Shown: positions 1 through 8,656 of the stretch, in pieces
Layout: the number at the start of each line of letters is the position of its first letter
How positions within the stretch are numbered: position 1 is the first letter of the stretch
Assembly: GCF_009826935.1 (NCBI RefSeq)
Contig: NZ_WUMN01000004.1
Location: forward strand, 124,001 to 188,000
Origin: Flavobacterium sp. Sd200
GTDB taxonomy: Bacteria; Bacteroidota; Bacteroidia; Flavobacteriales; Flavobacteriaceae
Length of the DNA stretch: 64,000 nt
Reading direction: 5' to 3'
Notes under the pieces: model-generated
What the model saw: only the letters and a program-made list of their open reading frames with translations
What the model was told of the DNA's origin: nothing
The model's database searches: none
Program-made: the position numbers and the translations under genes

Positions 1-16
1 TGTACTGTAAAAATAA

Positions 17-39
17 CCGGGCAGTTTATGGCTGCCCGG
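17..39 (-). terminator. GC-rich hairpin at left edge
   Basis: An 8-bp perfect stem (CCGGGCAG / CTGCCCGG) with a 7-base loop. Read on the minus strand it is followed by TTATTTTTA, which suits an intrinsic terminator. On the plus strand there is no adjacent T-run. Its gene is not in view, and it could belong to a transcript crossing the left edge. Confidence 0.4.
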
Positions 40-72
40 CACGCACTAACTCAAATGTACGTTCTTTTTTTA

Positions 73-118
73 ACTGCTGCCAGAGGGTTGATGAGTCCGT
101 GTGCAGCAGTATGTTTTT
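73..118 (+). terminator. Candidate intrinsic terminator (plus strand)
   Basis: An 8-bp perfect stem, ACTGCTGC (73-80) paired with GCAGCAGT (103-110), is followed by ATG and six T. The 22-base loop is long. If real, it would end a plus-strand transcript entering from the left edge. No coding region for it lies in the window. Confidence 0.4.
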
Positions 119-290
119 TGACTGATGATAATTTATAGGCTATGCCGCAGGCCGTTTAAAAAAACAGGCTGATTGCATAAATAATTATCTGAATTACATA
201 AACAAATACAGTTACCATAGCTTTTAGTTTTAATTGGTTGATTATTGTAGTGTAAAAGTATATTTAATATTTACACGCTTTTAACATTTT

Positions 291-322
291 ATGACGAACG
301 GTTATTTTTTTATGACGAATGG
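291..322 (-). promoter_or_regulatory. LytTR-like direct repeat
   Basis: The octamer ATGACGAA occurs at 291-298 and 312-319, 21 bases apart (two helical turns). On the minus strand the units read AACCGTTCGT and TGCCATTCGT. The first fits the published LytTR-domain consensus (T/A)AC(C/A)GTTN(A/G)(T/G) at all ten positions, the second at eight. This suits a binding site for a LytTR response regulator driving a minus-strand gene to the left of the window. No such gene is visible. Confidence 0.4.
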
Positions 323-446
323 CAAAAGTGTTTGTTACAACATAAATAAAATATTTGTTGGCGCATATTTACCTGTATGTTTGTTGTGAATGAGGTTGTT
401 GTAATAAAACTAAAGTTAATCTGCTGTAAAGATAGTTTCATTCCCA

Positions 447-759
447 GTAATGATCATTCCCAGCACTTATTACGAAACTTTTTTTCATATATCGTCACTG
501 CGAGGCACGAAGCAGACTGTCTTTAAAACAGTTTAAACCTACAAGGTTGAAAAAACCTTGCAGGTTACCTCGATACGAACCACCTTGGTATAGACGCACT
601 GCTATACGTCTTACAAAATGGTTATATTATAGTAGATCTTATCACACAGCTATATCATTAAGACGCACAGCAGTGCGTCTCTACGTGCCTCGTAATGACC
701 ATTCACAGTCCTAATTACCAAACTTTCTTCACATACCATCACTGCGAGGCACGAAGCAG
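447..759. repeat. REP-like repeat cluster with 70-bp direct repeats
   Basis: Two imperfect direct repeats of about 70 bases (447-515 and 692-759) both end in CACTGCGAGGCACGAAGCAG. Between them lie an AAGGTT/AACCTT palindrome (about 541-565) and two palindromic units built on AGACGCACnGCnnTnCGTCT (about 590-613 and 660-683). Much of the inner part recurs in opposite orientation at 5751-6003. No coding potential was seen. This cluster fills most of the gap to the left of clpX. Confidence 0.75.
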
Positions 760-835
760 TCTCATCTTTTGTTCATTAATATTCTTTGACTGCACTGATT
801 CCCTCGCTTTATGAAATAAATTAGGTGTAATACCA

Positions 836-870
836 AACAAAAAAGCAGGACAATTGCTTATCCTGCTTTT
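836..870 (-). terminator. Intrinsic terminator downstream of clpX
   Basis: A perfect 10-bp stem, AAAAGCAGGA (841-850) and TCCTGCTTTT (861-870), with a 10-base loop. On the minus strand the stem runs into TTTTTTGTTTGG. It lies about 120 bases beyond the clpX stop and is the best candidate for the end of the clpP-clpX transcript. Confidence 0.75.
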
Positions 871-992
871 ATAATATCTATTTCATTAAAAACACTGCTT
901 TGTGTCAGTGGCGGTATTAATAAAGGACTTGTTTATATCTGTGTAAAGATTAATTTGAACCATCAATCAATAACTAACAACCATCAACCAAA

Positions 993-2225
993 TTAAGAAG
1001 CTGTTTTAAGCCTTTTAAGTAATGTTCTGTTAAGGTGGTGGTCTACGTAGTCTTTATCAATGCTTAACGATTTCTCGTCGCTGCCCGGCAGTTCATACAT
1101 GGCTTCGGTAAGTATGGCCTCGCATAAAGAACGAAGTCCGCGCGCACCCAGTTTATATTCTAACGCTTTGTCTACAATATAATCCAACGCCTCGTCAGAT
1201 ATTGTTAGTTCCACATCGTCCATGGCAAACAGTTTAGTGTACTGCTTTACTAAGGCATTTTTAGGCTGAGTAAGAATAGCACGAAGCGTATCGCGGTCTA
1301 ATGGGTCCATGTGTGTAAGTACCGGCATACGTCCAATGATCTCCGGTATAAGGCCAAAATCCTTAATGTCTTTAGGGATAATGTATTGCAGCAAGTTGTC
1401 TTTATCTATGCTGTCGGCATTGCGTGATGAGCTGTAGCCCACTGCCTGGCGGTTAAGCCTTTTAGATATAATGCGCTCAATGCCATCAAAAGCACCACCC
1501 GCAATAAACAATATGTTTTGGGTGTTTACCTCAATAAATTTCTGGTCAGGGTGCTTGCGTCCCCCTTTAGGCGGAACGTTTACAATGGTGCCTTCCAGTA
1601 GTTTTAGCAATGCCTGCTGCACTCCTTCACCCGATACATCGCGGGTAATAGACGGGTTATCGCTCTTGCGGGCAATTTTGTCTATTTCGTCTATAAACAC
1701 AATGCCGCGTTCTGCTTTGGCAACGTCATAATCGGCAACCTGCAAAAGGCGTGTAAGTATGCTCTCCACATCTTCGCCCACATATCCGGCTTCTGTAAGC
1801 ACAGTGGCATCTACAATGGCAAGCGGCACGTTTAGCATGCGCGCAATGGTTTTTGCCACAAGGGTTTTACCAGTACCGGTTTGCCCTGCCATAAGTATGT
1901 TGCTTTTTTCTATTTCTACCTCGTCGTCGCTTTTTTGCTGTGTTAACCTCTTGTAGTGGTTGTACACCGCAACCGAAAGCACTTTTTTTGTCTGGTCCTG
2001 GCCAATTACATACTCATCCAGGAATGCGCGTATTTCTTTGGGTTTTTTCAGGTCAAGCTCGCCTGCCAAATGTGTGGCACCGCTTTGTTTAAGTTCTTCC
2101 AGCACAATGCCGTGTGCCTGCTCTATACAGCGGTCGCAAATGTGCGCACTGATACCTGCAATAAGCAAATTGGTTTCCGGCTTTTTCCTGCCGCAAAAAG
2201 AACACTCTAATACTTCTTTCGCCAT
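993..2225 (-). CDS. clpX: ATP-dependent Clp protease ATP-binding subunit ClpX
   Basis: AAA+ unfoldase that recognises substrates, unfolds them with ATP and threads them into the ClpP chamber in the cytoplasm. The 410 residues match the usual family length. The N-terminal zinc-binding domain has Cys8, Cys11, Cys30 and Cys33. Walker A is GQTGTGKT at 114-121, the GYVG pore loop is at 147-150, and Walker B (VFIDE) is at 176-180. The RKH loop (GGRKHPDQ) follows the Walker B region. The gene lies 76 bases downstream of clpP on the same strand, so the two are probably co-transcribed. The ATG at 2225 is the natural start because it precedes the zinc domain by seven residues. Confidence 0.98.
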   Translation of the reverse strand: MAKEVLECSFCGRKKPETNLLIAGISAHICDRCIEQAHGIVLEELKQSGATHLAGELDLKKPKEIRAFLDEYVIGQDQTKKVLSVAVYNHYKRLTQQKSDDEVEIEKSNILMAGQTGTGKTLVAKTIARMLNVPLAIVDATVLTEAGYVGEDVESILTRLLQVADYDVAKAERGIVFIDEIDKIARKSDNPSITRDVSGEGVQQALLKLLEGTIVNVPPKGGRKHPDQKFIEVNTQNILFIAGGAFDGIERIISKRLNRQAVGYSSSRNADSIDKDNLLQYIIPKDIKDFGLIPEIIGRMPVLTHMDPLDRDTLRAILTQPKNALVKQYTKLFAMDDVELTISDEALDYIVDKALEYKLGARGLRSLCEAILTEAMYELPGSDEKSLSIDKDYVDHHLNRTLLKRLKTAS

Positions 2226-2249
2226 CTCTCTTTTTTATGTTATGCATAA

Positions 2250-2275
2250 CAGGGACACCGTTTACGGAATCCCTG
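2250..2275 (-). other. Hairpin between clpP and clpX
   Basis: On the minus strand CAGGGA and TCCCTG pair, and inside them CCGT and ACGG pair again around a 2-base loop. No T-run follows, so termination is unlikely. It may be an RNA-processing or stabilising element between the two cistrons; that role is inference only. Confidence 0.4.
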
Positions 2276-2301
2276 CTATATATAACTTACTTTTTTTAAA
2301 T

Positions 2302-2976
2302 TTATTCTCTTATAAGTACCTCATCTATCATTCCGTACTCTTTTGCTTCAGGCGCTTTCATCCAGTAATCGCGCTCGCTGTCTTTGTGTACTTTGTCAAA
2401 GCTTTGACCAGAGTGTTTAGAGATAATCTCATAAAGCTCCTCTTTAAGCTTAAGCATTTCGCGCAGGTTGATCTCCATATCTGTAGCTACACCCTGTGCA
2501 CCGCCCGATGGCTGGTGGATCATTACACGGCTGTGCGGCAGGGCAGAACGTTTTCCTGCTGCTCCTGCACATAAAAGCACGGCACCCATACTTGCTGCCA
2601 TACCGGTACAAATAGTGGCTACATCGGGTTTAATGTACTGCATGGTATCATACATGCCAAGGCCTGCGTAAACGCTTCCGCCCGGTGAATTGATGTATAT
2701 TTGTATGTCTTTGGCTGCATCTACACTTTCAAGGAACAATAACTGTGCCTGAACAATGTTTGCTACCTGATCGTCTATACCTGTACCAAGGAAAATGATC
2801 CTGTCCATCATAAGGCGCGAAAAAACGTCCATTTGAGCAACGTTTAGTTGACGCTCCTCCATAATGTATGGTGTAAGGTTTGTAGGGGTAATGCGGTTTA
2901 CCAGTTTATCGTAGTATAAGTTATTCACACCGCGGTGACCCGTGGCATATTTTTTAAATTCTTTACCGTAATCCAT
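2302..2976 (-). CDS. clpP: ATP-dependent Clp protease proteolytic subunit ClpP
   Basis: Serine peptidase that forms the double-heptamer degradation chamber partnered by ClpX. The nucleophile Ser129 sits in GMAASMGA and the catalytic His154 in the HQPSGG context; the acidic residue of the triad is expected near the DYWM segment around residue 203. The 224-residue length is slightly above the family norm because of an N-terminal extension of about 25 residues before the conserved core, which may include a short propeptide. It lies between the tig terminator and clpX. The tig-clpP-clpX order is common in bacteria. Confidence 0.97.
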   Translation of the reverse strand: MDYGKEFKKYATGHRGVNNLYYDKLVNRITPTNLTPYIMEERQLNVAQMDVFSRLMMDRIIFLGTGIDDQVANIVQAQLLFLESVDAAKDIQIYINSPGGSVYAGLGMYDTMQYIKPDVATICTGMAASMGAVLLCAGAAGKRSALPHSRVMIHQPSGGAQGVATDMEINLREMLKLKEELYEIISKHSGQSFDKVHKDSERDYWMKAPEAKEYGMIDEVLIRE

Positions 2977-3013
2977 AATTCTTCTTTAAAATTTTAATTT
3001 GTTTAAGAGAACG

Positions 3014-3044
3014 AAAAAACGTCAGTCTTAAATTAGACTGACGT
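3014..3044 (-). terminator. Intrinsic terminator after tig
   Basis: A perfect 10-bp stem, ACGTCAGTCT and AGACTGACGT, with a 6-base loop. On the minus strand it is followed by six T. It sits between the tig stop and the clpP start, so tig is probably a separate transcription unit from clpP-clpX. Confidence 0.8.
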
Positions 3045-3070
3045 TCAAATATACTCATTTTTTACGAGAA

Positions 3071-4393
3071 TTATTCTCCGTACATTTCTTTGATAAAGTC
3101 CTGATACGTAACTTCTTTAGTTTCGTAAGATGCTTTTTCTTTGAAAAGTGTTACTATTTTTTCGCTCATAACCTGATCAGAAAGTCTTTTAACCTCATCC
3201 TGGTTGCCAAGAACGCGTGCCACGATACCGTCTATATCTTCCTGAGAAGGATTTAGCTGGCCAAACTGAGCCATTTGTTTTTTTATAAGGTCGGCAGTAA
3301 AAGCTTTAAGTTCTTCAAAAGTTAGTTGCAGGTTGTTTTCTGTAACCACTTTACCTTCTATAAGCTGGTAACGAAGGCCTTTTTCAGATTTTTTAAATTC
3401 GCCTGCTGCTTCCTCTGCAGTTAGAGGGTTTTCACCTGCACTTTGTAACCATTTTACAAGGAATGTTTCAGGTAATTCAAACTTAGTAGTTTCTATAAGC
3501 GACTCAGTAACATCGTTAAGGAATTTCTGGTCAGCCTGTTGTGCAAATTGCTGCTCTGCATCCTCTTTAATTTTAGCTTTTAGCTCTTCTACAGATGCTA
3601 CATTACCTTCGCCAAACAACTTGTCAAAAAGCTCCTGGTTAAGTTCGGCAGGTTCTACAGCGTTGATCTCTTCTATAGTAAAGTTTACCTCGATGTCAAG
3701 GCCGTGTACATCGTCATGACCCACTTTAAGGTAATCCATTAGTTTGTGGTCGTCGTCAAAAAGGCCTTTAGTAGAAACAGTAACTACATCGCCTACTTTT
3801 TTACCTACAAATTTTTCGAAAGTAGCTTTGTCAGCAAAAATATCGGCAGATATTGTAGCCGGGCTGTTAATGCCTTTCTCTTCGTTAGTAAAAGTACCGG
3901 CAAGGTCGTTGCCTTCTGCCACAACTTCCTGCGGAACAAGTTTACCATATTGTTTTTGTATGCGTGCTACCTGCTCATCAAGCAAAGTATCATCGGCAAC
4001 AATAGTATATTTTGTAAGGGTAGTGCCGCCTAAGTCTACATTAAACTCAGGAGCAAGGCCAATTTCAAATTCAAATTTAAAATCTTCAGCATCCCAGTCA
4101 AAGTTTTCTGTAGCTCTTGGTAGCGGGTTGCCTAATATGTTTAGTTTTTCTCCAACAAGGTAGTTGTTTAAAGAAGACTGAAGTACTTTGTTTACTTCTT
4201 CAAGCAATACGGCTTTGCCATATTGTTTTTGTATAAGGCTTGCAGGCACTGCACCTTTCCTAAATCCGGGAATAGAAGCGTTTTTCCTGTAGCTGTATAA
4301 AGCCTTATCTACATTTTCTTTATAATCATCCTTAGTAATTGCTACTGTTACAACAGCATTTAACGCATCTACCTGCTCTTTTGTGATATTCAT
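3071..4393 (-). CDS. tig: Trigger factor, ribosome-associated chaperone
   Basis: Binds the ribosome near the peptide exit tunnel and holds nascent chains. The ribosome-docking signature GFRKG is at residues 43-47, within the N-terminal domain (about 1-120). The middle region (about 150-240) corresponds to the FKBP-type domain but is divergent, so prolyl isomerase activity is uncertain. The C-terminal arm domain is alpha-helical and charged. The 440-residue length is normal. It has its own promoter (4428-4458) and a terminator (3014-3044), so it looks monocistronic although it neighbours clpP. Confidence 0.95.
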   Translation of the reverse strand: MNITKEQVDALNAVVTVAITKDDYKENVDKALYSYRKNASIPGFRKGAVPASLIQKQYGKAVLLEEVNKVLQSSLNNYLVGEKLNILGNPLPRATENFDWDAEDFKFEFEIGLAPEFNVDLGGTTLTKYTIVADDTLLDEQVARIQKQYGKLVPQEVVAEGNDLAGTFTNEEKGINSPATISADIFADKATFEKFVGKKVGDVVTVSTKGLFDDDHKLMDYLKVGHDDVHGLDIEVNFTIEEINAVEPAELNQELFDKLFGEGNVASVEELKAKIKEDAEQQFAQQADQKFLNDVTESLIETTKFELPETFLVKWLQSAGENPLTAEEAAGEFKKSEKGLRYQLIEGKVVTENNLQLTFEELKAFTADLIKKQMAQFGQLNPSQEDIDGIVARVLGNQDEVKRLSDQVMSEKIVTLFKEKASYETKEVTYQDFIKEMYGE

Positions 4394-4427
4394 TAGTTCA
4401 GATTTTTATCTATATAATTTCGGACTG

Positions 4428-4458
4428 CAAAATTAATGCTTTTTTACAACCCATACAA
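4428..4458 (-). promoter_or_regulatory. Promoter of tig
   Basis: On the minus strand the sequence reads TTG (4458-4456), a 20-base spacer, then TAATTTTG (4435-4428). This matches the Bacteroidota sigma-A consensus TTG / TAnnTTTG. It lies about 35 bases upstream of the tig ATG. Confidence 0.7.
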
Positions 4459-4510
4459 AAATTTTAATGCATTGCTTTTCAACGGGCTTAAAAAGCGCGT
4501 TTAGCCTGTT

Positions 4511-5677
4511 TTAAGCATTTACGGTTACCAGGGCCGCAGCGGCTTTGGCCTTTTCTGTAATTTCTTCAACCGGGGTGTCTAATGTGTCGCCCACAAGAGC
4601 AACACCCATGCGACGGTAGGGGCGCGATGTTGGTTTGCCAAACAGCCTGAAATCAGTTTTAGGCAGTGCGGCAATTTGTTCAACCCCGCTAAAAGTAGGG
4701 TTGTCACTATTTGCAGATGCCAGTATTACGGCACTTGCTCCGGCTTTTTCTAAAGTAATTTCGGCAATAGGCAGGCTTAGTATGGCGCGCAGGTGCAGTT
4801 CGAATTCATTAAAATTTTGAGTGCCTGCCAGTGTAACCATGCCAGTGTCGTGTGGGCGTGGCGACAGTTCAGAGAAATATACGCCTTCATTGGTAAGGAA
4901 AAATTCTACCCCAAAAATACCTGCGCCACCAAGGGCTTCGGTTACTTTACGGGCCATATCCTGTGCTTCGGCAATATCTTTGTCGCTCACTTTAGCAGGT
5001 TGCCAGCTTTCCTGATAGTCGCCGCGCTCCTGCCTGTGGCCAATAGGGCTGCAAAACAGGGTAGGGTTATTATTTTGAGTAACGGTTAGCAGGGTTATCT
5101 CTGAATGGAAGTTTACAAACGCCTCCACAATAACCTCCACAACGTCGCCACGAGAACCCTCTACGGCATAGTTCCAAGCTTTTTCGATATCCGGCCCCGA
5201 TTTAATGGTAGACTGCCCTTTGCCCGACGACGACATTAAGGGTTTTACCACACATGGCATACCTACCTCGGCAACGGCCTGTTCAAGTTCGGTAGCGCTG
5301 GTGGCATAGCGGTAGTTGGCAGTGCGAAGCCCTAGGTCTTTAGCTGCCAGATCGCGAATGGCTTTACGGTTCATGGTAAAGTTGGCAGCCTTTGCGCTTG
5401 GAACTACGGTAATGCCCTGTTTTTCGTAATCGTAAAAACGTTCGGTGCGAATGGCCTCTATTTCGGGTACTATAAAATCAGGATTATGTTTGGCAATAAC
5501 GGCATCAAGAGCGGCACCGTCGAGCATGTTTATTACTTCAAAGCCATCGGCAACCTGCATGGCGGGGGCATTGGCATAACTGTCTACCGCAATAACGGTT
5601 TGGCCTATGCGCTGGGCGGCAATTACAAATTCTTTACCTAACTCCCCGGAGCCTAACAGTACTATCTTTTTTTGCAT
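4511..5677 (-). CDS. purT: Formate-dependent phosphoribosylglycinamide formyltransferase (GAR transformylase 2)
   Basis: ATP-grasp enzyme that converts GAR, formate and ATP to formyl-GAR in purine synthesis. The N-terminal Rossmann-like pre-ATP-grasp domain starts with [15 protein letters not shown]. The ATP-grasp core includes [14 protein letters not shown], and [14 protein letters not shown] is the PurT family signature. I chose the ATG at 5677 (388 residues) because the upstream in-frame ATG adds ten residues not typical of the family. The gene is flanked by a repeat upstream and has no obvious operon partner. Confidence 0.95.
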   Translation of the reverse strand: MQKKIVLLGSGELGKEFVIAAQRIGQTVIAVDSYANAPAMQVADGFEVINMLDGAALDAVIAKHNPDFIVPEIEAIRTERFYDYEKQGITVVPSAKAANFTMNRKAIRDLAAKDLGLRTANYRYATSATELEQAVAEVGMPCVVKPLMSSSGKGQSTIKSGPDIEKAWNYAVEGSRGDVVEVIVEAFVNFHSEITLLTVTQNNNPTLFCSPIGHRQERGDYQESWQPAKVSDKDIAEAQDMARKVTEALGGAGIFGVEFFLTNEGVYFSELSPRPHDTGMVTLAGTQNFNEFELHLRAILSLPIAEITLEKAGASAVILASANSDNPTFSGVEQIAALPKTDFRLFGKPTSRPYRRMGVALVGDTLDTPVEEITEKAKAAAALVTVNA

Positions 5678-5750
5678 GGTGTTGTTTGTTTTTGCAGTTA
5701 TAAGCACGCAAAGTTACAAAGTTTTACAGTATGTAGGCATCAAGAGACGC

Positions 5751-6003
5751 GTAGAGACGCACTGCTGTGCGTCTTAATGATTTGACAGTGTGGTAAAATC
5801 TACTATGATATACCTTTTTTGTAAGACGCACAGTAGTGCGTCTCTACCAAGGTGGTGCGAACTGGGCTAACCTACAAGGTTTTTTCAACCTTTTAGGTTT
5901 AACCTGTTTTAAAACACATTGCTTCATGTCTTGCAGTGACAGTACTTGAAGAAATAGCTATAACCAAAGAATATGAGTGGTCATCGCGAGGCACGAAGCG
6001 ATC
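5751..6003. repeat. REP-like repeat cluster, inverted copy of the left-edge cluster
   Basis: It contains two copies of the AGACGCAC/GTGCGTCT palindrome (5755-5775 and 5823-5843), an AACCTACAAGG/CCTTTTAGGTT palindrome (about 5870-5902), and a unit with the motif CGAGGCACGAAGCGATC ending at 6003. The order of units is reversed relative to 494-698, so the two clusters are inverted copies. It fills the gap between purT and the next lipoprotein gene; nothing else is seen there. Confidence 0.7.
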
Positions 6004-6019
6004 ATTATTATTGTTTGCT

Positions 6020-6733
6020 TCAATCTTTCTTAAACACTACCGGAATTTTGTTTGATATAATAGTGCCGTGAAAAACCTTATAACCATTTGCTTGTACAGT
6101 TTTTATGAGGGCGCGTGTGTTCTCTTTTATAAAGGTAGTAGAGTCGCTGGTAATTTCAAGCTGCGTGCTATAAGTCCTATCTTTTTTAAAATCAATTCGT
6201 CCCCGTTCATGGTGGCCGGGAAGATATAAAAGCCCTTCAAAATAAAGGGTTTCGTGGGGGTGGATAAAAAAGTTGTCGTTACTCAGAAAAAGTTCGGGAT
6301 ACCTTTTTTGTTCATATCCAAAGTCCTTAACGATCTGTTCAAATTTCTTTTCCCTGTCAGCTGAAAATTTTGAATATTCTTCTGACATCATACATGAAGT
6401 CCAATATCTGGGCTCTAATATAACGCCATTATTATCTTTTATTATAAGCTCTGCTGTATAGGTTACATTTATGCCATAGTGTTCTTTTTTTGCCCACGGA
6501 ACGCTATTGAAATAATAAGTTATGTTGCTGTTGTTGGTAAGACTATATCTTAAAACCTGTGGTGTTTTTGTAATATAAGCGCCATCTTTATACTCACGCT
6601 CATATTCGTACCCGTAAGAATATACCTCCGGTTTCAGGATTTTTAGCACAATCTTATCATGATCTTCCTGTTTACACGAGTATAAACATAATATGCTAAA
6701 CGTAACAAGCAGGATTGTGGGAAAGATTTTCAT
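6020..6733 (-). CDS. Predicted lipoprotein of unknown function
   Basis: The protein is about 237 residues from the ATG at 6733. It begins MKIFPTILLVTFSILCLYSC, a lipoprotein signal peptide with the acylated cysteine at residue 20. The longer reading frame starts at a TTG and would bury this signal, so 6733 is preferred. The rest has mixed beta-rich sequence with no family I recognise. It lies 55 bases downstream of the AsmA-like gene on the same strand, so co-transcription is possible. The protein probably faces the periplasm or cell surface. Confidence 0.7.
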   Translation of the reverse strand: MKIFPTILLVTFSILCLYSCKQEDHDKIVLKILKPEVYSYGYEYEREYKDGAYITKTPQVLRYSLTNNSNITYYFNSVPWAKKEHYGINVTYTAELIIKDNNGVILEPRYWTSCMMSEEYSKFSADREKKFEQIVKDFGYEQKRYPELFLSNDNFFIHPHETLYFEGLLYLPGHHERGRIDFKKDRTYSTQLEITSDSTTFIKENTRALIKTVQANGYKVFHGTIISNKIPVVFKKD

Positions 6734-6788
6734 GTAAGATTGTTTATAACAACAACGCAATAATAAACAAAATCATTGTTTATATTAT

Positions 6789-8363
6789 CTAAACATTCTC
6801 CCCAACGGCTTTAGGTAACACTGTTTGTTTAAGCCCCTGCATGACAAACTTCCACAAAAAATTAAATACCGATTTATCTTTGCTACGCTCTACCGCTACA
6901 TCGGCTTTTTTAGGGCGTTCGTTGCTGTCGTTTTTAACCAGCAGGTTGCCTACAGCGCTCATAAATTTGTTCTTCTTTTTGCCGTCTTTTTTGTAGATGT
7001 CTACTTTAAGGTCGTCATACTCTATTGCAAAAGTTCCGGTGGCACGCTCGCGGTTGCCGTTAAAAACAAATTTAACATCTTTAATGTTTCCGGTGGTTTC
7101 CACGTTCATGAGGGGTTTACTCACTGGGTTTACTTCTTCACTGCGAATGTTTTGCAAATGCCCGGTAATAGTAAAGGCATCGCTCACATCGGGTGTGTTA
7201 AAGGTCCACTTAACCTTCAAAGGAGCACTTTTCATAAACAGGCACTGCACATCTATGGTGGTTGGCGGCAACTTAGTCTTGTTTACGGGGCTGTACACAT
7301 GGGCAATGGTAGCATAGAATTTAGAGAACGATACCTTGGCAGCAGGTTTTGCAAAAGTGAGCTGTTCTTCATATTCTACAACGCTGTTTTTAAGTAGCAG
7401 TTTGTCTACTTTAAGATCAAATTTGAGGTTGCGAAGCAGTTCGCTGTAAAGCTTTTTTCGCGAAGGGTCGTCTGTAGGTTCTTTGCTGCGGTAAATGTTA
7501 GCAAACACCTTTCCTAAAATTACTTCGGGCGCATGCACATAGAGAGTATCGTTTGTAAACCCCCAGTCGGCTTTAGGTACTGCAATGCTGTCGGCCTGCA
7601 GATTAAACTGGTCAAGCTCTTTATCAATTAACCCTACAAACTGCTTGCGGGTGTGCTTGGGTATAAGCCTAAAGTTACTGATGTTTACACTGGCATCGGT
7701 AGCGGCAATTTTATTAAGTGCAATGTTGTAAAATTGCCCTGCATTGTAAAACAGGCTGTCACACGCAAAATTGTAATCGCGGTAGCGCACGGGTATATTT
7801 TTTTTTATAGTGGTGCTGTCGGCCTTAATGTTGCTAATGTCCAGGCTAATGTTGGCAGCGCGCAACTTAGGATTCATTTTGTCGTCGAGCAATTTGAAAC
7901 TGCCGTTGCTAATCGAAATGCTTCCGGTTTCAATAATGGTTTTAAAAGGCTTTTCTACATCGTCTTTGGTGTCATACTTTTTTTTGCTTTGGTAGAGTAT
8001 TATTTCCGGACTGTCTATTGCCACCCGGTTTACCTTTATGCGTTTATGTTTGTACAATTGCCAAAGGCTGAGACCCCGTACTTTTACTGTTTTTATTTTT
8101 CCGAAAACGCCGTTTTTCACTGCGGCCTGCATGCTGTCTTTTGGGGCAAGGGCAGCATTGTGCATAGTAAAGCTTCCGCCAAGCAGGTTTACATCAAGGC
8201 TGGTGTAGCTAAGGTTGTAAGGAAAGTCTTTTTTATTCTTGATTATTTCGGGGAGTTTTTTAGAGATGTAGCTTTCTGCAATAAAGTTTGCGGCAGTGAG
8301 CAATACTATTAGTGTGCCTAAAGTGATTCCTGCTATTTTGAGTATTTTTTTTGATGGCTTCAT
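6789..8363 (-). CDS. AsmA-like / DUF748-like membrane-anchored protein
   Basis: The 524-residue protein has one N-terminal membrane segment (about 10-30) followed by a large periplasmic region. The opening (anchor, then DFPYNLSYTSLDVNLLGGSF) and the repeated beta-strand pattern resemble AsmA/DUF748 proteins, which are implicated in lipid transport and outer membrane homeostasis. The assignment rests on architecture and weak motifs, not on a catalytic signature. The C-terminal region is lysine-rich and ends in a short hydrophobic stretch (FNFLWKFVMQGLKQTVL). It precedes the lipoprotein gene on the same strand. Confidence 0.6.
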   Translation of the reverse strand: MKPSKKILKIAGITLGTLIVLLTAANFIAESYISKKLPEIIKNKKDFPYNLSYTSLDVNLLGGSFTMHNAALAPKDSMQAAVKNGVFGKIKTVKVRGLSLWQLYKHKRIKVNRVAIDSPEIILYQSKKKYDTKDDVEKPFKTIIETGSISISNGSFKLLDDKMNPKLRAANISLDISNIKADSTTIKKNIPVRYRDYNFACDSLFYNAGQFYNIALNKIAATDASVNISNFRLIPKHTRKQFVGLIDKELDQFNLQADSIAVPKADWGFTNDTLYVHAPEVILGKVFANIYRSKEPTDDPSRKKLYSELLRNLKFDLKVDKLLLKNSVVEYEEQLTFAKPAAKVSFSKFYATIAHVYSPVNKTKLPPTTIDVQCLFMKSAPLKVKWTFNTPDVSDAFTITGHLQNIRSEEVNPVSKPLMNVETTGNIKDVKFVFNGNRERATGTFAIEYDDLKVDIYKKDGKKKNKFMSAVGNLLVKNDSNERPKKADVAVERSKDKSVFNFLWKFVMQGLKQTVLPKAVGENV

Positions 8364-8550
8364 GACTGAAAATTACTACTAAAAAACACTGCATGCCAGC
8401 TATTTATATTTTTATTAGTATTTAGGTTTAAATGTTAAAATTGAGTACCCGGAATTAACATTATAGTATGCAGGCATAGTTTTTATTTAATGAAATAGTT
8501 GTTTTTGTGATTTTTTGTTAGGCATGCATAGTAAAATATAGTAATTTAAT

Positions 8551-8613
8551 TATTATGCATTCATAATAAAATGTTATAGATTATTGTATAATCCGTAATT
8601 TATTATAAATTTG
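8551..8613 (+). promoter_or_regulatory. Promoter of the OmpP1-SGNH operon with upstream palindrome
   Basis: TTG (8584-8586), a 19-base spacer, then TAAATTTG (8606-8613) is an excellent Bacteroidota promoter, 43 bases upstream of the porin ATG. Sixteen bases farther up is the palindrome TATTATG-CATT-CATAATA (8551-8568), placed where an activator could bind. The palindrome's role is inference. Confidence 0.65.
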
Positions 8614-8656
8614 ATATAGAGATTATCAAAATGACAAACATAACCCATATTAAACA

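Noticed and set aside
88..103. String TTGATGAGTCCGTG resembling the conserved core of a hammerhead ribozyme
   Set aside because: The rest of the ribozyme is missing: stem II cannot form because no GGAC and GAAA follow, so the similarity is probably chance.
1960..2574. A 204-codon plus-strand open frame
   Set aside because: It runs antisense across clpX and clpP, has no family features and no promoter, and is a shadow of the real genes.
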